Assembly: GCA_036245095.1 (NCBI GenBank)
Contig: BSWA01000004.1
Location: forward strand, 1 to 34,359
Direction: 5' to 3'
Origin: Improbicoccus devescovinae
Lineage (GTDB): Bacteria > Bacillota > Clostridia > Oscillospirales > Acutalibacteraceae
Length of the DNA stretch: 34,359 nucleotides
Position 1 is the stretch's first letter; each line of letters begins with the position of its first letter. The translations under genes and the position numbers were made by a program. This document shows positions 15,407 through 23,714 of the stretch, in pieces. A model generated the notes under the pieces. The model ran no database searches. It saw nothing but the letters and a program-made list of their open reading frames with translations, and was not told the DNA's origin.

Positions 15407-16243
15407 TAGATAGTGTCTACACAAGAATCCTCAACCACTGTAAAATTGAAGCAATCGTGACCGCACCTCGAAAAGAAGAAGTCGTTTTTGCATAGCGCGA
15501 GGCTACACCACGAAGTCGTTTTAGTTTTAAAAAAGCGTTTTCAACCAAATGGCGTAACTTGTACAAGTATTTATCATATTCTCGTTGAATCTTCCGATTC
15601 TTTTTTGGTGGGATAATTACATTCATACCACATTTTTTTGCAAACTCAACAATTTCATTGCTATCATAGCCTCTGTCGGCAAGTAAATTCTCAGCTTTTA
15701 TCCCTTTAATGAGAGGGATAGCCATTTTGCAATCAGCTTTGGTACCTTCTGTGATAGTAGTTTTGATCGGCATACCATGCGCATCCACAGCCAGGTGAAT
15801 TTTGGAATTGAGCCCCCTTTTGTGCGCTCCATGTCTTGGTTTCCACCCTTTGCTCCTGCTGCATGTGGATGAATTTTGACATGAGACGCATCTATCATTA
15901 GCCATTCAAAATCTGGGTCATCTATCAATTCAGCAAGAATCGAATCCCAAATTCCACGATCACACCATCGTTTATACCTTCGATGAACAGCGTTAAACTT
16001 GCCATATTGCGGTGGCAAATCACGCCATGGTGCGCCTGTTCGAGTTATCCAAAAACAGGCATTCACAAAAGTTTGATTATCTTTTGCGTTGCTTCCCCCC
16101 AAGTTCCGATTAATTTCTTGATTATCGGTTCTATTTTAAGCCATTGTTTGTTTTTTAAATCATGTCTGTTTTGTAAATTATTCATAGTTTTTAAGTTTAT
16201 TTCATTGATTTAAGAATGTCAAATTTTGTGTAGACACTATCTA
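15407..16243 (-). mobile_element. IS5 family, IS427-type insertion sequence, copy 2
   Basis: Bounded by the same 18-bp inverted repeats as copy 1 (TAGATAGTGTCTACACAA), flanked by CTA on the left and TAA on the right, fitting a TA target duplication. Size 837 bp. It is inverted relative to copy 1, so recombination between the two would invert the 13 kb between them. Confidence 0.9.
15417..16102 (-). pseudogene. IS427-type transposase, better preserved copy with damaged N-terminus
   Basis: The first frame reads GGSNAKDNQTFVNACFW, then GAPWRDLPPQYGKFNAVHRR and the first catalytic Asp in EWLMIDASHVK. At about 15815 an AAAAGGGGG run is the place where IS427-group elements shift by -1 into the second frame. 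That frame reads GLNSKIHLAVDAHGMPIK, LLADRGYDSNEI (second Asp), LVENAFLKLKRLRGVASRYA (Glu) and a normal end ILQWLRILV. The catalytic part is intact. The N-terminal 25 codons, however, are broken: the usual ATG is followed at once by a stop and there is an indel at the G6 run. Only a TTG at 16102 could start the rest. Confidence 0.75.
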
Positions 16244-16353
16244 ATAAAATTTGATTTTTTTTGAATTTTATTTTATTTAAGAATAGTAGTATTCTGAGAG
16301 CTTTGAAAATTTAATAAAAGACCGAGGTACAATTAATCCAGATTGAGCAAACT

Positions 16354-16536
16354 GTGATTAATAAGTCGGCCGACCATCAAAATAACCAAAAGATGTGCGC
16401 CGATACTTCTTGCACTGAGAATAATAGAAAGCGTTTTACTGCGCTACTACAACGTGCAATTTCTAATGATACTTCAGTCGAGTCAGTAAGCCAAAATATT
16501 TTTGGCGAGGCGAGACGACTGCTGGGGGCTAGCTAA
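16354..16536 (+). CDS. Small ORF upstream of tnpW, unknown
   Basis: 60 codons from a GTG, rich in Ser, Asn and Ala, ending EARRLLGAS. The same frame continues after the TAA for 24 more codons (DVDYIYTVYASTFARTYDTD), so this could be the start of a longer gene broken by a stop. I recognise no family. Base composition is more balanced than the surroundings, which suggests a foreign origin shared with the recombinase unit. Confidence 0.3.
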   Translation: MINKSADHQNNQKMCADTSCTENNRKRFTALLQRAISNDTSVESVSQNIFGEARRLLGAS

Positions 16537-16654
16537 CCCGCGGATGTTGACTACATTTATACTGTTTACGCCAGTACATTTGCAAGAACATATGATACCG
16601 ATAGTCTGTAAATATTATGCTGCTCTGCGAATAATTATGAGGAGGAACGAATTT

Positions 16655-16825
16655 TTGGAGCAAGAATCAGAATTATATTTTCCGAGGGAATTCAAGAAAA
16701 AAATCGGAGACACGGTTTATAAAATAACCGGAGTTTTTGATGAAAATGGAGAAGATTTGCGAATAAAAATGTTAAAACTTATGCAAAACGACAAAAAGAT
16801 TAACAAAGTATTAACAAATCTTTAA
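16655..16825 (+). CDS. TnpW-like small protein of a TnpX-type element
   Basis: 56 residues if started at the TTG at 16655, chosen because GAGGAGG lies 9 bases before it. An ATG at 16637 is in frame but sits on the ribosome site. The sequence FPREFKKKIGDTVYKITGVF, then LRIKMLKLMQND, has the K.IG.T.Y.V...F......L..K.L.LI pattern of transposon-encoded TnpW proteins. These always neighbour TnpX-like resolvases; their function is not known. The stop is 69 bases before the recombinase start. Confidence 0.6.
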   Translation: MEQESELYFPREFKKKIGDTVYKITGVFDENGEDLRIKMLKLMQNDKKINKVLTNL

Positions 16826-16893
16826 TATTAGTGTATAGTCAACAGCGTAAATATTGTTGGTTTCACTGTAACTCACTGAAGGAGTTTGTTACA

Positions 16894-18525
16894 ATGTTAA
16901 ATAATAATTTACAAAAAATCACAGCACTTTATGCAAGATTATCAAAAGAAGATATTTTGGATGGAGAAAGCAATAGTATAGCAAATCAGAAGGCATTTCT
17001 TGTTGATTATGCACAAAAACTAAAATTCAGGAACATCGAAATATTCGTAGACGACGGTGTTTCAGGAGTTACTTTCGAACGCGCAGGATTTAATAAAATG
17101 CACGAACTTATTAAAAATAATAGAGTCGGAATTTTAATTATTAAAGACATGTCGAGGCTCGGACGTAATTACCTGGAAGTTGGACATCTTGTTGAACATG
17201 TGTTTCCAATGCTTAACATAAGATTTATTGCTGTAAATGATGGTATAGATAGCGCAAAAGGTGAAAATGATTTCACACCATTTAGAAATATCATGAATGA
17301 ATGGTACGCAAAAGATATCAGCAAAAAAATCAGATGTTCGCATAAAATCATAAGTAAACAGGGGTTTGCAATAGGCCAACCGCCATACGGATATAAAAGA
17401 AGTTTTGAGAATCCTAAAATTTGGGTAATCGACGAAGAAGCAGTTAACAACGTAAGACTTATTTACCAAATGAGGCTTGAAGGCAGGAGTTGCAACAAAA
17501 TCTCAGAGTTTCTAAGTTCTAATAAATTTCTGATTCCATCACAATATGCGCTCGAAAAAGGCATTAAACGGCCGCAAAAAAATGCTAGAAATAAATATTT
17601 TTGGGGACCTAATTTAATATTAAAAATCTTAAAAAATAGATCTTATACAGGAGACGTTGTTAATTTTAAGACGTACACAAAGTTTTTTAAGTTAAAAAAG
17701 TCCTTGTATAATCCAAAAGAAAATTGGGAGATACACAAAAATATTTATGAAGTAATTATTGAACGTTCGATGTGGGAAGATGTGCAAAAAACACTTGGCA
17801 TAAAACAACGAGCACCAAAAAGTGTTGAAAAAAATATGTTTTCAGGAATTCTTAAATGTGCAGATTGTGGTGCGAATTTAAATTATAATTTTAGAATTAA
17901 AAACCAAGATTATTTTATTTGTATGAATCATAAAGTAAAAAATGGATTATGCAATAAACCACATCGTATAATGGTTAAAAAGCTAACTGATTTTGTTAAA
18001 GATTACATTAATGAAATTTTAGTATTTGCTAAAAATTTTGAAAATGAGTTTTTACAATTAATCATTGGTGAGAAACAAAGAGACGCTCAGAAAAACAAAA
18101 AGAGAAATCGAGACAAACTACAAAAACTAAAAAACAGATATGATGAACTCGATTCTCTTTTTGAAAAAATCTATGAAGATAAAGTTTTTGGTAGATTAAG
18201 CGAAGACAAATTTTTGAAATTATCTGTAAAATTTGAAGACGAACAAGTTTTGTTAAAAGATGAAATCAAAGATTTAGAAACTATAATCTCAAAAGAAACA
18301 TCTGAGAGCAACAATGTAAATGAATTTCTTAAAAAGATCAAAAAATATTTTGTTATTGAAGAAGTGACCAGAGAGATCTTGAATAAATTAATTGATAAGA
18401 TCAGAATTTGGCATTTTGAAATAATCGACGGAATAAAAGAACAAAAAATAGAAATTCATTTCAAATTAATTGGGCATATAAAAATCCCAGAAAAAATAAA
18501 AAATAAGTTGGCTGCCAATTATTAG
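16894..18525 (+). CDS. Large serine recombinase, TnpX-like
   Basis: About 543 residues from the ATG at 16894, which has GAAGGAG nearby; the upstream in-frame extension lacks a ribosome site. The catalytic domain begins ITALYARLSKED with Ser17 as nucleophile, then VDDGVSGVTFERAGFNKM, LIIKDMSRLGRNYLEVG and YAKDISKKIRCSHK. A recombinase domain follows (IGQPPYGYKR, VDEEAVNNVRLIYQMRLEGR-like), then a zinc ribbon (CADCGANL, then ICMNHKVKNGLCNKPH) and a long C-terminal coiled coil. This is the build of TnpX/TndX enzymes that excise and insert mobilizable elements through a circle. It looks intact. The ends of the element it serves are not evident; the remainder of the element may be lost. Confidence 0.88.
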   Translation: MLNNNLQKITALYARLSKEDILDGESNSIANQKAFLVDYAQKLKFRNIEIFVDDGVSGVTFERAGFNKMHELIKNNRVGILIIKDMSRLGRNYLEVGHLVEHVFPMLNIRFIAVNDGIDSAKGENDFTPFRNIMNEWYAKDISKKIRCSHKIISKQGFAIGQPPYGYKRSFENPKIWVIDEEAVNNVRLIYQMRLEGRSCNKISEFLSSNKFLIPSQYALEKGIKRPQKNARNKYFWGPNLILKILKNRSYTGDVVNFKTYTKFFKLKKSLYNPKENWEIHKNIYEVIIERSMWEDVQKTLGIKQRAPKSVEKNMFSGILKCADCGANLNYNFRIKNQDYFICMNHKVKNGLCNKPHRIMVKKLTDFVKDYINEILVFAKNFENEFLQLIIGEKQRDAQKNKKRNRDKLQKLKNRYDELDSLFEKIYEDKVFGRLSEDKFLKLSVKFEDEQVLLKDEIKDLETIISKETSESNNVNEFLKKIKKYFVIEEVTREILNKLIDKIRIWHFEIIDGIKEQKIEIHFKLIGHIKIPEKIKNKLAANY

Positions 18526-18534
18526 ACTAAAAAA

Positions 18535-18572
18535 GAGAATAATTTTAGTTAAATTTAACAAAAATTATTCTC
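18535..18572. terminator. Perfect long palindrome after the recombinase gene
   Basis: GAGAATAATTTT (18535-18546) and AAAATTATTCTC (18561-18572) are exact complements. The loop itself contains the palindrome GTTAAATTTAAC. It starts 10 bases after the stop. It could terminate transcription, although there is no T run after it, or be a protein-binding end of the mobile unit. Confidence 0.5.
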
Positions 18573-18573
18573 A

Positions 18574-18738
18574 ATGTCGGGTTATAACACTTCAGCTATT
18601 TCTAGAGTTTACATTGATAACGCCTATGCCGGTCTAAATAGCAAGATAAAAGCATTGGCAGATATCGGATTTCAAGGAATTCAGAAATTCCAATATATGT
18701 TTTTATATTTTTATGAAATATTGGGTAAAATATTTTGA
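18574..18738 (+). CDS. Small ORF of 54 codons, unknown
   Basis: Starts MSGYNTSAISRVYIDNAYAG and continues LNSKIKALADIGFQGIQKFQ before an aromatic tail (YMFLYFYEILGKIF). The piece LADIGFQGIQK resembles the GDSGYQGI strand around the second catalytic Asp of IS5-type transposases, so it may be a transposase scrap. No ribosome site is visible because the start abuts the palindrome. Low trust that it is a gene. Confidence 0.25.
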   Translation: MSGYNTSAISRVYIDNAYAGLNSKIKALADIGFQGIQKFQYMFLYFYEILGKIF

Positions 18739-18785
18739 GGATGTAATGCCTATTAAATTATTTTGTTAACAAGAAGGCGATTATT

Positions 18786-20057
18786 ATGAGACAAATCGGA
18801 AGACCTCCGTATAATATTGATGTGTCATGCTCAAAAGGCGGAACTTTAACAGATTTAACAGGCGGTTTTAATTTTATTGTAATGTTAAATGCATTTACTT
18901 ATGGGTTCCAAGAGGTTTCAGATTTGACTATTAATAGATCACATGAGCCTATTCATGAAGGTGGAGTAAGCCATGGAACTTTTGTTACTCTGCAAGGTGA
19001 AGGGCTGTCGACAATGACGTTCAAGAGAGGTGTTAAGCTTAATACATCGAGCGGGACAATTGCGGCAGCAGCCCGCGCATTATTGGGCTGGGTGCCAAAT
19101 AATATGTTTCGTAAAGCCGCTTTATTAGGAATTGCATCTGCTGATGCGGGCGAAGCTTTGCAATCAGGGCCAGCGGTAGGGTATATTCAGGTTTTTGATA
19201 GATGGTTTAAAAATGACATAATTACATTTACATTTTTTTCTCTTGGAATGGTAGAATGGCATTTGTCTACTCTTGATGCTCAAAGTGGTGCCCCATTAAT
19301 TGAAGATATTACAATAGCACATACGGGGCTCAGACGTATGACCACAAGCCTTGTGCCTAATTATATTCTGCCTGGAATTATTCAAAGATTTAAGGATAAT
19401 GATGAAACTGGGTATTATTATATACAAACAGGAGGTATGGGATTAGATAAAACTGTATCAACTACTGCTGTTACAGGTTCATCGCAATCTACGACAGAAT
19501 CTGGGGAGACTGCTCCAGAGCAAACATCACCCGCTGAAGAAGCAATTTCTGATGCAGATACAGCTGCTGAATTAGCAGAGCAAGCCCGGCAAAAAGCTTT
19601 AGAAGCTCAGGCCGAAAAATTAAAGCAAGCAAAAAAAGAAATGGACGAAATGTGGGCTGCATCAATTGAAATGCATAAGGCTGATGCGGAACTGCGTAAA
19701 CAATTAGCTGAAACTGCTCAAGCTAAACAAGAGGCTACAAGTAAAGAATTCGCCGAGGCTTCTAAATTTCTGGAAGATGATGCGGAACTTCGTAAACAAT
19801 TAGCTGAAACTGCTCGGGCTAAACAGGAGGCGGCAAGTAAAGAATTCGCCGAGGCTTCTAAATTTTTAGAAGATGATGCTAAATTACGTAAGGAATTATC
19901 AGATCTTGCAGTTGAAACTCGGGAGGCCGCTGCTAAGGCAATGGAATCAGCCTCAAAATTGGATACCGATAATCCTGGCGACTCAAATGCTAAAGATAAG
20001 GCTATGGAGGCCGCTGCAGATGCCGAGAATGCTGCAGATGAACTCGGGAATTCTTAA
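18786..20057 (+). CDS. gp19-like contractile tail tube protein with C-terminal coiled-coil repeats
   Basis: 423 residues; AAGAAGG precedes the ATG. Residues about 25-185 match phage T4 gp19/eCIS tube proteins: FNFIVMLNAFTYGFQEVSDL, EPIHEGGVSHGT, MTFKRGV, DIITFTFFSLGMVEWHLSTL and IEDITIAHTGLRRM (about 172-185). A roughly 45-residue Ala-rich insert after KRGVKLN is unusual. Tube proteins are normally about 150 residues. Here an additional 200 residues are predicted helical coiled coil with a 32-residue repeat (DAELRKQLAETA, then KEFAEASKFLED, twice plus a diverged third). Such a tail could fill or cap the tube lumen, or bind cargo. It is the first gene of the injection-system fragment; the sheath and further tube genes are missing. 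Confidence 0.7.
   Translation: MRQIGRPPYNIDVSCSKGGTLTDLTGGFNFIVMLNAFTYGFQEVSDLTINRSHEPIHEGGVSHGTFVTLQGEGLSTMTFKRGVKLNTSSGTIAAAARALLGWVPNNMFRKAALLGIASADAGEALQSGPAVGYIQVFDRWFKNDIITFTFFSLGMVEWHLSTLDAQSGAPLIEDITIAHTGLRRMTTSLVPNYILPGIIQRFKDNDETGYYYIQTGGMGLDKTVSTTAVTGSSQSTTESGETAPEQTSPAEEAISDADTAAELAEQARQKALEAQAEKLKQAKKEMDEMWAASIEMHKADAELRKQLAETAQAKQEATSKEFAEASKFLEDDAELRKQLAETARAKQEAASKEFAEASKFLEDDAKLRKELSDLAVETREAAAKAMESASKLDTDNPGDSNAKDKAMEAAADAENAADELGNS
19683..19970 (+). repeat. 96-bp in-frame tandem repeats in the tube gene
   Basis: Units start at 19683, 19779 and 19875. The first two are about 90 percent identical by eye; the third is diverged. The period of 32 residues carries charged heptad-like positions (ELRKQLAETA), consistent with a coiled coil. 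Confidence 0.85.
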
Positions 20058-20072
20058 AAAAATATATGGAAA

Positions 20073-22301
20073 ATGGTGATTTATATACAAAATAATATTA
20101 TTATTAATAAATATTTGTTGAAATCTAAATTGGTTAGACCATTTTATGTTTTCTGTTCTTTGAATTTAAAATTTTGTAATTTGATATTAAAAAAAAATTC
20201 AAAATATTATGAAAATTTTGATCGAAATTATATCAATTTTGTAAATCATGAACTCGTATTTGTGGAAAAAGATGACTCTGTTAATAAAAATTTAGAGCAT
20301 ATTACTGAATTGATTAATAAATTGCTTGATATCGAGTCGCCTACACAGGATGTCGTTGTACAAAATAATACTGTTTTGCGTAATAAAATTTTAAATGAAC
20401 TGCATAAAGAAATCGCTAAATCTGAGAAAAATTTTAATAATAATCAAGTTAGTTATCTTAGAATTATATCTAATAATCAGTTTAATAAACAAGATTTAAC
20501 TAATGTTTTGAATGCTATAAATCCTGCAAAAAAAAAATTAGATTCTTATGAAACATATGATATAACTAAAAAAAATGTCAATCAAATTTTTAGTTTAAAT
20601 TGGGTTTTAAATCAAAAAAAATTCAACAAAAAAATTAATTTAAATAAATTAAGCACGAGCTCGTTTTTAAATAAATATTTAACTAAAAATACAGTTATAA
20701 CGAATAAATTTTTAAATAATATTGATGTTATGGCTCCAAATTTTAAAATAAATAAGTCTGTTTTTGATGCGATTTATCAGAAAAATATTTTTAATTATAA
20801 AGAGAAAACTGGAGTTTATGAATTTTTTAAATATGATAAATTAAAATTAGAATTCGTTAAAACCGATAATAAAAATAAAGCTATTTTTGATGATATTTTA
20901 AACAAAAAAATAGTCAGTAATAAAAACAAATTTATTGATTCTAAACAAAAAAAAATATATTTACATCAAGAAGAAAAATGCAAAGTTGATGATATTAATC
21001 TTAAAATTAAAAAGAAAAAATATCAGCATCAAAACAAGTATAAAACAATTAATTTGGATTATATTAATGAAAAATTTAAAGATGTCTTTGATATAGAAAA
21101 TTTTAGCGTAGATTCAACTAATTTGGATGTTAATTTAAATAAGATATTATTTAAAAATAAGATCAATCAGCTGACGAATTTCATTTTTTTAAAAAGGAAA
21201 CAAATATTTAAAAATAGAATTTTAAACAAAATAAAAAATAAAAATTCTTTTTTATATTCAATTAGTAATACTCAAGAAGATGTCCTTAAAAATTATGATG
21301 TTTTAAGGTTTGTTCATGTAAATAAGCATAGTAAAAGTCATGATAATAAAAATGAAAATAATAAATATGAAAATTTTAATTTGACCAGTGTTTTTTATAA
21401 AAAAAAGTTTTATTCAACCAGAAAAACTTATGATAATAAATTTAAAAAAAATACTAAAAATATACGAATAATTGACAAACAAATACACGTTTTTGATGCA
21501 AATGAAGAATTAATTAATATCAAAAATGTGAATTATATTTTTAAAAAATACAAATTTGATTTTATTAAAAAGTCGAATTTAAAAAATAATGATTTTATGT
21601 TCCAAAAAATCAAAAAAAACAATTTGCACAATAAAATAATCAATAAAAATATATATATTGACAATTCGGATTTTTCAAATGACTATGATAAAATTAACTT
21701 TTTGTTTCGTAATCATGAACGAAGCATGGTTAATAATAAAATCATAAATACAAAAATTACAAAAGAAAAAAAACGCACACGAGTATATACTCAAAAAGAT
21801 ACGGAGACAAAATTAATTACAGATATAACAAGAAAATACAAAAAAAATTCCCGAAATCTCAGGATGCCATATGAGAATATTAAATATCTAAATTTTGTAT
21901 ATAAGAAACAAAATTCCGATGAAAATAAATATTTTTTAGGTAATATCCATAAAATAAAAGACAATTTTTATTATTCACAAGAATTTAAAAGTCCGACAAT
22001 AATTCACAAAAAAAATATTGATCTTAGTGAAATATTACAAAAGAATAGAAATCGCGAAGAAAAAAAACATAAAAAATATGACAATAATTCCAAAAGTTTT
22101 GTTAATAATGAATTAAAAGAAAAATTATCAAAACCTGGGAGTTCTAATTCTAAAACTCAAAATATTTCAATCAGAGATGTCGAAGATATTGTTCGAAGTT
22201 ATATGAAAAACATAAACATGAAAGCTGCTATGGACATGGCCGTTGAAAGGGTCAATAGAAATATACAGCTAGAAAAATATCGAAGAGGAATTTTATTTTA
22301 G
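20073..22301 (+). CDS. 742-residue Lys/Asn-rich protein of unknown function in the injection-system locus
   Basis: An uninterrupted frame of 742 codons, extremely rich in Asn, Lys, Ile, Phe and Tyr. The DNA is more AT-rich than its neighbours: I count 11 G+C in the 60 bases from 20641, against 28 in those from 25141. Only a weak GGAAAATGG precedes the ATG. No domain is recognised: no LysM, no signal peptide, no clear membrane segment. The last 45 residues (IRDVEDIVRSYMKNINMKAA, then MDMAVERVNRNIQLEKY) differ from the rest, being helical and normal in composition; they could be a docking domain. Its place between tube and hub corresponds to Afp6/Afp7-type spike-adaptor genes, which often carry LysM. 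So an adaptor, tape-measure-like or cargo role is possible. Unbroken length in such AT-rich DNA argues for selection. Confidence 0.5.
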   Translation: MVIYIQNNIIINKYLLKSKLVRPFYVFCSLNLKFCNLILKKNSKYYENFDRNYINFVNHELVFVEKDDSVNKNLEHITELINKLLDIESPTQDVVVQNNTVLRNKILNELHKEIAKSEKNFNNNQVSYLRIISNNQFNKQDLTNVLNAINPAKKKLDSYETYDITKKNVNQIFSLNWVLNQKKFNKKINLNKLSTSSFLNKYLTKNTVITNKFLNNIDVMAPNFKINKSVFDAIYQKNIFNYKEKTGVYEFFKYDKLKLEFVKTDNKNKAIFDDILNKKIVSNKNKFIDSKQKKIYLHQEEKCKVDDINLKIKKKKYQHQNKYKTINLDYINEKFKDVFDIENFSVDSTNLDVNLNKILFKNKINQLTNFIFLKRKQIFKNRILNKIKNKNSFLYSISNTQEDVLKNYDVLRFVHVNKHSKSHDNKNENNKYENFNLTSVFYKKKFYSTRKTYDNKFKKNTKNIRIIDKQIHVFDANEELINIKNVNYIFKKYKFDFIKKSNLKNNDFMFQKIKKNNLHNKIINKNIYIDNSDFSNDYDKINFLFRNHERSMVNNKIINTKITKEKKRTRVYTQKDTETKLITDITRKYKKNSRNLRMPYENIKYLNFVYKKQNSDENKYFLGNIHKIKDNFYYSQEFKSPTIIHKKNIDLSEILQKNRNREEKKHKKYDNNSKSFVNNELKEKLSKPGSSNSKTQNISIRDVEDIVRSYMKNINMKAAMDMAVERVNRNIQLEKYRRGILF

Positions 22302-22313
22302 GAGTGAAAATAA

Positions 22314-23444
22314 TTGGGGTTTACTGATGGCCCACTTGACGGTCCTAGTGATTTCGACCCGACGAAATTACTAATTAAACTTGATGGAACTCTACTGAAC
22401 GACGGAGCAGACAAGGACGCCCTTATTCTTTCAAACATAGAAACTAAAGTTTCATGTGGCCCTGAAGCATCTATTTGTGAAGTAGTACTATATGCGAGGC
22501 GACAAGCCGCAGCAAAAAACAAAGAATTTTCAGATATAAAAGTAGGAAAAAAAATAAAAATCGAAATTAAGAAATCAATAATATCTACAGAAGAAGTTTT
22601 CGTTGGGTATCTATTTTCTTTTAGTATTGAAATAGCTCAAGATGTTCAGATACTAACATTGATGGGAATGGACGCTAAAATGTGGTTAATGTCTAGCAAA
22701 AACACAAAACAGTTCGAAGGCAAAAAAAAATACTCAGATATAGTGAAACAAATAGGGCAATCTCACCCTAAAGTAACTATAGGGACAGTGACTATCACAG
22801 GAGAAGTTAACCTTAGTGAACCTATAAATCAAATAGATCAAAGTGACTATGATTTTTTGTGTTACATTGCGGAAATTACAGGATGCTTTTTTTATTTTGA
22901 ATTCGATGAATTGTTTTTTAAAAATTATGATAAAACAAAAGGTACTTCGGTTACGGTAACCGAAAAATTACAAATAAAAAATGTTAAATATACTGCTAAT
23001 ACGTTGGGAATGTTAAAATCTGCTAAAGTTATTGGGGTCAATATGGACAATTTTAGCGAACCAATAGAGGGCACGGAATCAACTGGCACAACACTTGGAG
23101 GTGGCGAACCAGCAACGGAATGTGTCTCTACTTTTTCAAGCTCGGCAAATGTGTTGTTAACAACAGTTCCAAATGTCAAAAGTCCAGAAGAGGCTGCGTT
23201 TTATGCGAAAGCATTGTTAAATAAACGAAAAATTAGATTTGTCAATTGTGTTCTTACTGTTGATTTTAACTATAAACTTAAACTATTATCTAAAATAACT
23301 ATAAGATGCTTTGGCGATTTCATTGATGGTAATTATATAATTTCAGCTATAAATCATATTTACAACGCCGAAGAACGGATAACTACACTTTCTTTAATAT
23401 CAACGGGCATAAACGTACCTAGTGGTTTCAGTCTAAGTTTTTGA
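22314..23444 (+). CDS. Phage late control D / VgrG-like spike hub protein
   Basis: 376 residues from a TTG, selected because AGGAGTG lies 8 bases upstream; no ATG fits. Pattern of gpD/VgrG hub domains: a first beta barrel (LIKLDGTLLNDG, then SNIETKVSCGPEASICEVVL), VGKKIKIEIKKS and VFVGYLFSFSIE, the hallmark QSDYDFLCYIAEITGCFFYF (about residue 175), and a second barrel with FDELFFKNYD. The C-terminal part (VNCVLTVDFNYKLKLLSKIT, then GNYIISAINHIYNAEERITT) is the usual end before a spike. It closes the tube-hub unit. In contractile injection systems the hub trimer sits under the tube and holds the spike tip. No PAAR or gp25 gene follows; an IS remnant and the giant protein do. Confidence 0.75.
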   Translation: MGFTDGPLDGPSDFDPTKLLIKLDGTLLNDGADKDALILSNIETKVSCGPEASICEVVLYARRQAAAKNKEFSDIKVGKKIKIEIKKSIISTEEVFVGYLFSFSIEIAQDVQILTLMGMDAKMWLMSSKNTKQFEGKKKYSDIVKQIGQSHPKVTIGTVTITGEVNLSEPINQIDQSDYDFLCYIAEITGCFFYFEFDELFFKNYDKTKGTSVTVTEKLQIKNVKYTANTLGMLKSAKVIGVNMDNFSEPIEGTESTGTTLGGGEPATECVSTFSSSANVLLTTVPNVKSPEEAAFYAKALLNKRKIRFVNCVLTVDFNYKLKLLSKITIRCFGDFIDGNYIISAINHIYNAEERITTLSLISTGINVPSGFSLSF

Positions 23445-23526
23445 TGTGATAACCCCATCAGGTATAACTTATGTTTTCACATAAAAATTTACTTGGCACT
23501 TCATTGATAGAACTGGACGCGTAAGA

Positions 23527-23622
23527 TATACTTCAACAGAAAACGTTTTGGTCTCAGGTACAATTTGATCTCCGGTATTTGTAATTTTGATATGATTGTT
23601 TAGTTTGGAAAGAAGTCTATTA
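23527..23622 (+). pseudogene. IS5-family transposase C-terminal scrap with IS end
   Basis: A short frame reads NRKRFGLRYNLISGICNFDM and stops at 23601-23603. It is almost identical to the end of the remnant at 6023-6222. GAAGTCTA at about 23613-23620 is its inverted-repeat end. It marks an old insertion that may have removed the injection-system genes after the hub. Confidence 0.65.
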
Positions 23623-23641
23623 TAAAATTTTATATAAAAAT

Positions 23642-23670
23642 TTGACAAATGGTAGACTATATATTATAAT
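23642..23670 (+). promoter_or_regulatory. Perfect consensus sigma-A promoter of the 1536-residue protein
   Basis: TTGACA at 23642-23647, a 17-bp spacer, and TATAAT at 23665-23670: both hexamers and the spacing are exactly consensus. The start codon is 45 bases downstream with AAAGGAAGTG between. The gene is predicted to be strongly and independently expressed. Confidence 0.8.
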
Positions 23671-23714
23671 TATTTTGTTGATTTAACATAAAGACACAAA
23701 GGAAGTGAATAAAA

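Noticed and set aside
16502..16654. Long N-terminal extension of the TnpW-like ORF
   Set aside because: A GAGGAGG site directly before the TTG at 16655 marks the start, and the extension overlaps another frame without similarity.
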